DNA of 64,000 nucleotides from assembly GCA_963716125.1 (NCBI GenBank), contig OY970294.1, forward strand, positions 3,472,001 to 3,536,000, written 5' to 3'. This DNA comes from Acidiluteibacter sp963716125. Its GTDB lineage: Bacteria; Bacteroidota; Bacteroidia; Flavobacteriales_E; Vicingaceae. Below the pieces are notes generated by a model that worked only from the letters and a program-made list of their open reading frames with translations, made no database searches and was not told the DNA's origin. Both the position numbers and the translations under genes were made by a program. Positions 17,759 through 23,910 of the stretch are shown piece by piece (the first letter of the stretch is position 1; each line of letters begins with the position of its first letter).

Positions 17759-18799
17759 ATGATAAAAAAGATGCAAAGAAACAGCATTTATAATCAAGTA
17801 ATTGAATTACTACGATCCGCAAAACAGCAAGTAGTGCGTCAAGTTAATCTAACAATGGTTCAGACTTATTTTGAAATTGGTCGACTGATTGTGGAGTAAG
17901 AACAAGAAGGAAAAGACAGAGCAAAATATGGAAAACAACTTTTAATTGGATTATCTAAAGCTCTTACAAATGAATTTGGTAAAGGGTTTTCCATGACAAA
18001 TATTCAACAAATGAGATCTTTCTATACTACTTATCAAATGCAGCAGACATCGTCTGCTATTTCTAAATCTGAAATTCAACAGACAATGTCTGATAATTTC
18101 AAATTAAGTTGGTCACACTACCTCATACTCATGCGTATTGATGATGAAAACGAAAGAAAATTTTACGAAATCGAATCAATAAAAAATAATTGGAGTGTTA
18201 GAGAACTTGCTAGACAATATGATTCAGCATTATATATGAGATTAACCTTAAGTAGAGATAAAGAAGAAATCCAAAAACTATCCAAAAAGGGATTAATTTT
18301 TGAAAAGCCGATGGATGCAATAAAAGACCCATACATTTTAGAATTTTTAGGATTACCTGAAAAATCTTCTTATTCAGAAAATCATCTAGAACAAGGCATA
18401 ATAGAAAAACTTGAAACTTTTTTACTTGAGTTGGGAACAGGGTTTACATTTGTAGCACGACAAAAACGAATCTCTTTTGATAACAAACATTTTCATATTG
18501 ATTTAGTTTTTTATAATAGAATACTAAAATGTTTTGTCCTAATCGATCTAAAAATAGGAGAATTAAAACATCAAGACATTGGGCAAATGCAAATGTATGT
18601 AAATTACTATGATCGGGAGGTTAAACTAAAAAATGAAAATAAAACAATCGGACTTATTCTATGTAAGAATAAAAGTGAAGCCGTTGTTGAATACACTCTG
18701 CCAAAAGATAACGAACAAATTTTTGCGAGTAAATACAAAACTATATTGCCAAGTAAAGAAAAATTAAAACTTCTTATAAATGAAACATCAAAACCGTAA
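17759..18799 (+). pseudogene. DUF1016/YhcG-type PDDEXK nuclease-family protein with an in-frame stop
   Basis: One frame from ATG 17759 (or 17771) to the stop at 18797-18799 encodes the DUF1016 N-terminal domain (about residues 10-150) and the PDDEXK_9-like C-terminal domain (about 190-330, with HFHIDLVFYN and VLIDLKIGEL supplying the D and (D/E)xK residues). The frame is cut by one TAA at 17897-17899, where relatives have Tyr or another aromatic in IVE-x-EQ. A remaining ORF from ATG 17993 lacks the first part of the N-terminal domain. Homologues are linked to restriction-type or mobile loci. Likely a recent nonsense mutation; a sequencing error is possible. Confidence 0.85.
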
Positions 18800-18825
18800 A
18801 AGAATACATTACATTTCTCCAACTC

Positions 18826-18994
18826 AGCAATATTAGAAAATATAGAACAACTACCCAACCAAGAAGCTATTGCAGCATTTAAAAAACAAAACAATTTACA
18901 AGATTTTACTCAAAAAGATTTACACGAAGCTGCCAAGCAATTATTGGATCAAAATGATGTAGAGAATGCTTGGAAAACATTGATGGCGAGGTAA
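18826..18994 (+). pseudogene. Diverged duplicate of the flavin reductase 3' end
   Basis: Translates as a C-terminal fragment (ENIEQLPNQEAIAAFKKQ... to KTLMAR, stop TAA at 18992-18994) nearly identical in protein to the end of the gene at 16736-17596, but with many synonymous differences. Homology starts about 18829 (matching about 17430) and continues past the stop into repeat B, as it does past the original gene into repeat A. It has no start codon of its own. Confidence 0.85.
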
Positions 18995-19106
18995 GATTAA
19001 TGCACATCTCTTTATGCGCTACTTTAAATCAACTTAATAGAATTTATTATCTTTAGCGAGAATTTATGATGTGGATATGACACACTCAGTGTGTCATATC
19101 CATATG
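18995..19106 (+). repeat. Boundary repeat B with 31-bp palindrome
   Basis: Contains ATGCGCTACTTTAAATC (19014-19030), AATAGAATTTATTAT and, at 19072-19102, a perfect palindrome with 15-bp arms and a single central C (TGGATATGACACACT on the left). It ends at the GTT that opens the next module. About 90 bp are shared with repeat C at 20955-21050. Confidence 0.8.
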
Positions 19107-19124
19107 TTATATGCAATTACTCAA

Positions 19125-19448
19125 ATGATGAAACCTGATTTTATAGCAGATTTAAAATTCCTGACGACAGAAGAAGGTGGTCGTAAAACACCAGCACATT
19201 CAAAGTACAGGCCACATCTAGAATTTAATAGGTATCCACCTGATAAAACTAGCACCCAACAAGTTTACATTGGAAGAGATATTGTACAACCTGGAGAAAA
19301 AGTACAAGCTGAAATGACAATGATCGCATCCGATTTGTATCTTAGAAAGCTCAGAGTAGGAGAAGAATTTAAATTTAGTGAAGGTGATAGACTGATTGGA
19401 ACAGGTAAAGTAGTAAGATTTATTAGAGAAGAGCTAAAAGAAAAATAA
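19125..19448 (+). CDS. Free-standing EF-Tu domain III-like protein
   Basis: 107 residues resembling only the C-terminal beta-barrel (domain III) of elongation factor Tu: ADLKFLTTEEGGRKTP, YRPHLEFNR and VQPGEKVQAEMTM correspond to EF-Tu's A-x-x-x-L-T-EEGGRHTP, YRPQFYFR and V-PGD-V segments. There is no GTPase domain. Earlier in-frame ATGs exist (19071, 19077, 19104), but 19071 and 19077 fall in or at the repeat B palindrome; 19125 (or 19128) begins the recognisable domain. Stop and the next ATG are directly adjacent (19448/19449), so the two genes form one translational unit. Cellular role unknown. Confidence 0.75.
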   Translation: MMKPDFIADLKFLTTEEGGRKTPAHSKYRPHLEFNRYPPDKTSTQQVYIGRDIVQPGEKVQAEMTMIASDLYLRKLRVGEEFKFSEGDRLIGTGKVVRFIREELKEK

Positions 19449-19727
19449 ATGGATAAAAAAGTTAAAAAATCGGTTGAACAATTTTTAAGTCTTTTCGAAG
19501 AAGTGTTTGATAAGGACTGGAAATACTCAAAGGAAATGATGGGTATTTATGGAAAAACAGAAGAGCAAAAAAGAAATGCTCAAGAGATAGGATTAGAATC
19601 TATTGACATAATTTTCAATGATGGAACATTTATAAACCCAAAAGTTGAGGACGAAACTGAAGATTGGGGATATAGAGGAGCTCTTTTAGAAAAGTATAGA
19701 GAACTAAAGGAATTATTAAAAGAATAA
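19449..19727 (+). CDS. Small hypothetical acidic protein
   Basis: 92 residues, mostly charged and probably helical (MDKKVKKSVEQFLSLFEEVF at the start, LLEKYRELKELLKE at the end), with a central IIFNDGTFINP strand. No family recognised. It begins on the base after the stop codon of the EF-Tu domain III-like gene and ends 3 nt before the module's terminal repeat, so it shares that module and may be its partner. Confidence 0.6.
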   Translation: MDKKVKKSVEQFLSLFEEVFDKDWKYSKEMMGIYGKTEEQKRNAQEIGLESIDIIFNDGTFINPKVEDETEDWGYRGALLEKYRELKELLKE

Positions 19728-19730
19728 AAA

Positions 19731-19930
19731 GCATATAACATCACCTATAGTTAATGCGGGTTATAGCAGTAAATTGTAAGTTTGGAGCAATTAATTAACA
19801 ACGCTAAATCTTTGATTTAGCTTTTAAAAATGAAAAGATAAAAACAAAATACAAAGCTTTAGCTAAGTGCCAAATTGAAAACTATCGCTTTTCAGTCCCG
19901 CACTAACCATAGCTAGGCGTTGTGGTGCAT
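19731..19930 (+). repeat. Long attC-like inverted repeat between modules
   Basis: Left arm CCTATAGTTAATGCGGG (19744-19760) pairs with right arm CCCGCACTAACCATAG...GG (19897-19917); both mismatches become G.T pairs on the bottom strand, and the right arm has three extra bases (CTA), as attC arms do. The outer ends are ATAAC (19735-19739) and GGCGTTG (19916-19922), resembling the R''/R' core AAC...GTT. The 136-nt interior holds a small hairpin GCTAAATC/GATTTAGC. Integron attC sites are usually 57-141 bp, so this one would be long. Confidence 0.6.
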
Positions 19931-19960
19931 AATCCATTGCAAATAATTACATAAGACAAA

Positions 19961-20956
19961 ATGAAGATTATTATAACAGTTAGATTCTTAATTTATCTTT
20001 TGATAAGCTATTTAGGGTTAATTGTAATCCTGAACTTGAACTTTCTTGAACATTATGCCAACGACATTTTTGATAAAGGTTTTTCAGTCAATTATATATC
20101 CTTATTAATCTATCATACTTCAATAAAAAACTCAATAATATCGCTGCAGTTTGGAATCCTGATGGCTTCAATATTTTCAGCAAAGCACTTTGCTAAAAAA
20201 AATGATTTAAGATTTAAAAGCGCACTAATTACTAACTTACCGGTAGTAATTTTAATAGCTGCTCTTTATTTTGCTTTTGTTAATTGGCAAGTCCCAAAGT
20301 CATCTCTAGAGGTACAATCCATTCTATATGAAATGAAATCTACAGCTCCTGAGGGCAAAATTGACACACTTGATAGAAAAGTATTCAGTAACGACTATAG
20401 AATGGTGCCAATAAACAGATTAGACGAGATTAAGGATACACTCAACATGCAAATTGACGAACAACTGCAAAAATGTGACTCTTTATTAAGAGAACTTCCT
20501 GATTCAATAGCCAAGCGAATATATATAGAATTAGACCTTTTAAAACATAACATACCCTTGCCTATTAAAAACAATTCAAAAGAATTAACAGAGCATGAAG
20601 TGAAGAGAATAGAAGCAACCTTGAACTCTTTAGAACATGGATTAATGTTAAAAGTAAAATATAAAGACAAATTTGTTCAAGAAAAAAGAGAAAGACTGAT
20701 ACAGCCAATTAAACTTATACTAATTTTTATGATTGGGATTGCTTTTGGTTATTTATACTCAGATCAAAAATCTTTTTTATTATTTATTTTAGGTACTACA
20801 ACATTGGGAGTATTTTATGTAGGGGAATACTCAGGCATTGAACATCTTATAATTGACCTAATTATTGATGAACAAAATGACGTTTTAGCTTCAATTATTC
20901 TTCTAGGAGCAATTACCTCAATTTTTATAATTTTAGGACTAAAAAAATCTGATTGA
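19961..20956 (+). CDS. Hypothetical multi-pass membrane protein
   Basis: 331 residues: membrane segments near 7-27, 60-75 and 89-108, a charged soluble region of about 140 residues (115-245), then three segments near 250-268, 274-290 and 308-326. This 3 + soluble + 3 layout is like the LptF/LptG permeases, and the segment VNWQVPKSSLEVQ is reminiscent of them, but the similarity is too weak to name it. Its stop codon overlaps the module's terminal repeat. Confidence 0.6.
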   Translation: MKIIITVRFLIYLLISYLGLIVILNLNFLEHYANDIFDKGFSVNYISLLIYHTSIKNSIISLQFGILMASIFSAKHFAKKNDLRFKSALITNLPVVILIAALYFAFVNWQVPKSSLEVQSILYEMKSTAPEGKIDTLDRKVFSNDYRMVPINRLDEIKDTLNMQIDEQLQKCDSLLRELPDSIAKRIYIELDLLKHNIPLPIKNNSKELTEHEVKRIEATLNSLEHGLMLKVKYKDKFVQEKRERLIQPIKLILIFMIGIAFGYLYSDQKSFLLFILGTTTLGVFYVGEYSGIEHLIIDLIIDEQNDVLASIILLGAITSIFIILGLKKSD

Positions 20957-21050
20957 TGCACTACTTTAAACCAACCTAATAGAATTTATTATCTTTAACG
21001 AGAATTTATGATGTGGATATGACACACTCTGTGTATCATATCCATATGTT
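20955..21050 (+). repeat. Boundary repeat C with palindrome
   Basis: ATGCACTACTTTAAAC, AATAGAATTTATTAT and the palindrome TGGATATGACACAC...ATCATATCCA (21014-21044, two arm mismatches) align with repeat B over about 90 bp. Ends at the GTT (21048-21050) that opens the DUF4304 module. Confidence 0.8.
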
Positions 21051-21071
21051 GTAGGTAAGCTAAAAAAAAAG

Positions 21072-21581
21072 ATGACAGCAAAAGAAAAACAGAAGGAATT
21101 TATTAAGGTGTATCTTAAACCTAATCTGAAAAAATGGGGTTATTTAACTTCGGGACAGACGTGGTGGAAGGACAAAGGTCAGTTCTTTAACGTCATTAAT
21201 CTTCAGAATTATTCTTGGAATACGAAAGATAGCGTAGATTTTAGATTCAATATTGGGATTGCACTTAAAGCAACTGTAAAAGATAGTGCAAAGAAAAAGG
21301 TAACATATAACGACCTAACTGTTCATCTTGACGAGGGAACATTTTTACCGGACAGAAAAAAAAGAAAATTCGGCAATAACCAAGGCTATTCTATTACGGG
21401 AAAAACGGACTTAAAAGAATTCTTGGAGTCGGTAAAGTTTGACTTTGAAAAATACATTTTACCGAAACTTGACGGAATGGATTCTCTAGAGGATTGTGTG
21501 GAATATTTTAAACAATTCCAATTTTGGGGAGAAAATTTAAAACGAAGGATTACAGAACTTAAACTATTTGACTCGAAATAA
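21072..21581 (+). CDS. DUF4304 domain-containing protein
   Basis: 169 residues. The pattern KLKPNLKKWGYLTSGQTWWK, INLQNYSW and FRFNIGIA fits DUF4304, a family of unknown function often found as short isolated genes among cassettes and toxin/immunity clusters. No signal peptide or membrane segment. It fills one cassette-like module, starting 9 nt after the left terminal repeat and ending 2 nt before the right one. Confidence 0.75.
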   Translation: MTAKEKQKEFIKVYLKPNLKKWGYLTSGQTWWKDKGQFFNVINLQNYSWNTKDSVDFRFNIGIALKATVKDSAKKKVTYNDLTVHLDEGTFLPDRKKRKFGNNQGYSITGKTDLKEFLESVKFDFEKYILPKLDGMDSLEDCVEYFKQFQFWGENLKRRITELKLFDSK

Positions 21582-21599
21582 AATAGCCTACCTACAATC

Positions 21600-21716
21600 G
21601 AGTAGATGGCTCCGACTAAAATAGTCGGAGTTCACCTCTCACACCACCGTACCCTTCGTCAAGCTCAGGATAATCCAAGCGGGTTTCGTCACGAAGTGTC
21701 GTGACGGCGGTTCGCA
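21600..21716 (-). ncRNA. Relic of a group II intron 3' end (domains V and VI)
   Basis: On the minus strand, GAACCGCCGT (21704-21713) and ACGGTGGTGTGAGAGG (about 21635-21650) form the two strands of a domain V-like stem. A stem CTCCGACT/AGTCGGAG (21610-21630) and CTACTCGAT at the edge resemble domain VI and an intron 3' terminus. The domain V loop is replaced by about 52 nt containing a hairpin CGTCACGA/TCGTGACG and a CCTGAGCTTGACGAAGGG segment, so it is degenerate. No reverse transcriptase ORF is nearby. Recognition is from memory of intron 3' ends. Confidence 0.55.
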
Positions 21717-21732
21717 ACCCAATCAGTTAACG

Positions 21733-21769
21733 CGGACGTCTTCGTCCGTGTTTTTATTTTCTTAGGACT
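21733..21769 (+). repeat. Dispersed repeat, copy 1
   Basis: The segment from GCGGACGTCTTCGTCCGTG through TTTTTATTTTCTTAGGA recurs at 22566-22602 with few differences. The core is a small palindrome with a T-rich tail, so it may also act as a terminator. Confidence 0.65.
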
Positions 21770-21929
21770 TTTAGTCCATTGCTTTTTAGCAAACTTGGAG
21801 AATATACTTTTTAATATACAATTATTAGTTTTGAATCGCAGGATTGCACGAGTCCGCTGCTAGGAGGAAACCATGCCTTTAGATTAACTAGATAACTTAC
21901 AAACCTACAAAATCAAAAATCGATTGATA

Positions 21930-21969
21930 TTTGAAACTTTATATTTGAGTATCTTTGACAAAAGTCAAA
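21930..21969 (+). promoter_or_regulatory. Promoter and candidate operator of the toxin-antitoxin pair
   Basis: TTTG (21930-21933), a 16-nt spacer and TATCTTTG (21950-21957) fit the promoter consensus. A perfect inverted repeat TTTGAC-AAAA-GTCAAA (21954-21969) overlaps the -7 element and the expected start of transcription. The antitoxin ATG follows 4 nt later. This placement is what an autoregulatory antitoxin operator would have. Confidence 0.6.
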
Positions 21970-21972
21970 ACC

Positions 21973-22215
21973 ATGAATTTAGAAGGAAGAAAAATATTAT
22001 TTGTCCAAGAGTTTTTGAGATTGCAAAATGAAGAAATAGTAAGTGGGCTTGAAACGTTTCTTAGGAAAAGAAAGACAGAATTGTTAGAGAACAATCTAAA
22101 ACCTATGTCAATGAATCAATACAATTCTGAAATTGATAGCGCAATGGATGATTCTAAACACGGAAGAATGATAAGTGTAGAAGATTTAAAAGCTAAAGTT
22201 GAGAAATGGAACTAA
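21973..22215 (+). CDS. Antitoxin of a ParDE/RelBE-type system
   Basis: 80 residues, mainly helical (RKILFVQEFLRLQNEEIVSG) with a C-terminal acidic/basic tail (ISVEDLKAKVEKW) typical of ParD/RelB-like antitoxins that wrap the toxin. The ATG at 21973 is chosen over an in-frame TTG at 21955, which lies in the promoter. The gene overlaps the toxin gene by 10 nt, indicating translational coupling. Confidence 0.8.
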   Translation: MNLEGRKILFVQEFLRLQNEEIVSGLETFLRKRKTELLENNLKPMSMNQYNSEIDSAMDDSKHGRMISVEDLKAKVEKWN

Positions 22216-22520
22216 CTATTTTTTGGTTACAGTTAGCTGAAGATAAATTGGAAGATATTTACACTTATTACAGATTAAAAGCTGGCAAAAAAGTAGCTCA
22301 TAAAATAGTTAATGGTATCATTAACCTTACAGTAGATCTTAATAAAAACCCACTAATAGGTCAAGAAGAAGATAATTTATCTCATAGAAAACAACAATTT
22401 AGATATTTAATCTATAAGCATTACAAAATTGTTTATTGGATAAACAAAGATTCTAATAGAATCGAAATTGCAAATGTATTTGATACTAGACAAGAACCAA
22501 CAAAGCTTCAAGAAACTTAA
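22206..22520 (+). CDS. RelE/ParE-family toxin
   Basis: 104 residues of the RelE/ParE fold: FWLQLAEDKLEDIYTYY helix, NPLIGQEED, FRYLIYKHYKIVYWI strands, and IEIANVFDTRQEP as the terminal strand. This is the ParE-like pattern; whether it poisons gyrase or cuts mRNA cannot be read here. Overlaps the antitoxin gene. Such pairs often stabilise cassette arrays. Confidence 0.85.
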   Translation: MELTIFWLQLAEDKLEDIYTYYRLKAGKKVAHKIVNGIINLTVDLNKNPLIGQEEDNLSHRKQQFRYLIYKHYKIVYWINKDSNRIEIANVFDTRQEPTKLQET

Positions 22521-22565
22521 TAAAAAATATTTTCGAAAGTAAGTCACGAAAAAATTTTCCGCTAG

Positions 22566-22602
22566 CGCAAACGTCTCCGTCCGTGTTTTTATTTTCTCAG
22601 GA
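22566..22602 (+). repeat. Dispersed repeat, copy 2
   Basis: Matches 21733-21769 (CGTCTCCGTCCGTG then TTTTTATTTTCTCAGGA). It abuts or replaces the 5' part of the remnant gene at 22598-22672. Confidence 0.65.
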
Positions 22603-22672
22603 ATACGAAACAACATTCAAAAACAATAAAAGTACCATTAAGAAATGGCTAAATGCTAACGATTGGTTATAA
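22598..22672 (+). pseudogene. C-terminal remnant of a gene upstream of the XRE antitoxin, possibly a HigB-like toxin
   Basis: A 24-codon open stretch (QEYETTFKNNKSTIKKWLNA then NDWL, stop at 22670-22672) has no start and is cut on its left by the dispersed repeat. It ends 5 nt before the ATG of the HigA-like gene, the spacing and order expected for a toxin preceding its antitoxin. Too little is left for a firm family call. Confidence 0.4.
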
Positions 22673-22677
22673 AGAAT

Positions 22678-23241
22678 ATGAAAACACAATTTGACATATC
22701 AAAATTATTGGAAATTGGTAAAATCCAAAATGAATTAGATTTTGAAAGAGCTTTAATTGCAGATAGAAAATTAAGAGTTTTATCGAAAGAAGACGTAAAA
22801 TTTAAAATTATTCGCAAGAAGTTAAGAGATTTAATAGAAAACTATGAAAAATTTAATTGGTCTATAAACACTAAATTAACTGACAAAAAAATTCAAGAAA
22901 GTGATTTAGCCGAATTAATTGCTGAAAAAGAAAGGCAATTTATTCACAACAGAAAAGAGCTGATACGAAAAAAATTAAAACAATTAAATTTAACTCAACA
23001 AGACCTGGGTGAAATTTTAGGGCATAGCAGCAAATCATATATGTCTGAACTCATTAATGGAGTAAATCCATTTTCTTTAAAAGATCTTATTGTATTAAAT
23101 CGTTTGCTAAAAATTGATTTAACCTATTTAATACCAACTTTTCTAACCCAAAGCGATAGAGAAAAAATTAAAAACTCTATACAAAAACTTGATAATCCAA
23201 AAGTTAAATTGAGCAAAGATGATTTTTCATTAGTACATTAA
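22678..23241 (+). CDS. XRE-family helix-turn-helix protein, HigA-like antitoxin
   Basis: 187 residues. An N-terminal helical region of about 100 residues precedes an HTH domain at about 105-160 (RKKLKQLNLTQQDLGEILG, then SSKSYMSELINGVNPFSLKD), the standard Cro/C1 pattern, with a short tail. ATG 22678 is preferred to TTG 22663, since the latter overlaps the remnant frame upstream. No intact toxin adjoins it, so it is an orphan antitoxin or a regulator. Confidence 0.75.
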   Translation: MKTQFDISKLLEIGKIQNELDFERALIADRKLRVLSKEDVKFKIIRKKLRDLIENYEKFNWSINTKLTDKKIQESDLAELIAEKERQFIHNRKELIRKKLKQLNLTQQDLGEILGHSSKSYMSELINGVNPFSLKDLIVLNRLLKIDLTYLIPTFLTQSDREKIKNSIQKLDNPKVKLSKDDFSLVH

Positions 23242-23264
23242 TCTAATTATATAACTTCACCCAA

Positions 23265-23304
23265 CAAAAAAAACCATCCCCAAGTTTCTTGGGGATGGTT
23301 TTTT
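23265..23304. terminator. Bidirectional terminator
   Basis: A 13-bp stem AACCATCCCCAAG (23272-23284) pairs with CTTGGGGATGGTT (23288-23300) around a TTT loop, with A-run and T-run flanks. Serves the XRE gene (+) and rpmE2 (-). Confidence 0.9.
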
Positions 23305-23329
23305 AAAATATATCGTAAATGATATTTTC

Positions 23330-23584
23330 TTACTTCTTGAATCCTTTGTATCTAGTATTAAACTTGTCAATTCTACCTGCGGTATCAATTAACTGCATTT
23401 TACCAGTGTAAAAAGGGTGAGATTTGTGAGAAATTTCCAATTTAATCAATGGATATTCTTTTCCATCTTCCCACTCAATGGTATCACTTGTTTCTGCAAC
23501 TGACTTAGTCATAAATGCATAATCATTACTCATGTCTTTAAAAACAACTAATCTGTAACCTTCTGGATGGATATCTTTTTTCAT
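23330..23584 (-). CDS. rpmE2: 50S ribosomal protein L31 type B
   Basis: 84 residues with MKKDIHPEGYRLVVFKDMS, ISHKSHPFYTGKMQLIDTAGR and FNTRYK, the type B L31 pattern without the CxxC zinc pair of type A. Marks the return to core genes. A -7 element TATATTTG lies 29 nt upstream. Confidence 0.97.
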   Translation of the reverse strand: MKKDIHPEGYRLVVFKDMSNDYAFMTKSVAETSDTIEWEDGKEYPLIKLEISHKSHPFYTGKMQLIDTAGRIDKFNTRYKGFKK

Positions 23585-23612
23585 CTTTGTATTCCTTATT
23601 TTTTTGAGGACG

Positions 23613-23620
23613 CAAATATA
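23613..23620 (-). promoter_or_regulatory. -7 element of rpmE2
   Basis: TATATTTG on the minus strand, 28 nt before the start codon; no convincing -33 element. Confidence 0.45.
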
Positions 23621-23682
23621 TGAATATTCTCAATTTTAAACCACTTTTTTTGTAAATTTTTATAGAGAGGAGAGATATCAGA

Positions 23683-23910
23683 CCCCGACTGCGTAAAACT
23701 TCGTCGGGCAGGCGCTTCGCTGTTAGACGTTAGACTTTAGACTTTGGACCGCTGCGCTGTTAGACGTTAGAAACAATCATAGTTAATTAATAATCAATAA
23801 ATTTCAATTTAACTTTAAATGAAAATTATTGAGGAAGAAATATCTTGGTAGGCACATCGTTGTTAGACTTTAGACTCAGCTATAGTTAATTATTAATCAA
23901 TAAAACATTT
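23683..23910. repeat. Hairpin plus tandem heptamer repeats
   Basis: CCCGAC (23684-23689) and GTCGGG (23703-23708) form a hairpin. It is followed by heptamers GTTAGAC, GTTAGAC, TTTAGAC, TTTGGAC from 23721. A second unit beginning GTTAGACGTTAGA (about 23758) runs into ATAGTTAATTA and TAATCAATAAA, and that combination recurs at about 23870-23905. A related hairpin-plus-heptamer copy is at 30791-30878. Confidence 0.7.

Larger units (their letters stand above)
17597..21597 (+). other. Array of cassette-like modules without an integrase
   Basis: Five genes or gene remnants of unrelated families, all on the plus strand, are separated by structured boundaries (repeats A, B, C and an attC-like hairpin). 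Module ends are complementary within each module and differ between modules: GTTATATGC (19106-19114) with GCATATAAC (19731-19739), 9/9; GTGGTGCAT (19922-19930) with ATGCACTAC (20955-20963), 8/9; TTGTAGGTAAGCTA (21049-21062) with TAGCCTACCTACAA (21584-21597), 13/14. The first module shows a weaker pair, GAGTTGAGAG near 17698 and TCTCCAACTC near 18816. This is how integron cassettes look, but no tyrosine integrase lies in the window. It could also be a non-integron exchange system. Confidence 0.6.
21598..21929. other. Gene-free stretch between DUF4304 and the toxin-antitoxin pair
   Basis: Holds the intron relic, then a GC-rich hairpin repeat (CGGACGTCTTCGTCCG at 21733-21748 plus GGACTTTTAGTCC at 21766-21778), then about 150 bp with no ORF or clear structure (including GATTGCACGAGTCCGCTGC near 21843). 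Confidence 0.6.

Noticed and set aside
19071..19124. Longer start for the EF-Tu domain III-like protein
   Set aside because: The extra residues are encoded by the repeat B palindrome and differ in kind from the domain, so a start at 19125 is preferred.
23721..23778. Possible CRISPR array in the GTTAGAC repeats
   Set aside because: Repeats are only 7 bp and directly adjacent, with no spacers and no cas genes.
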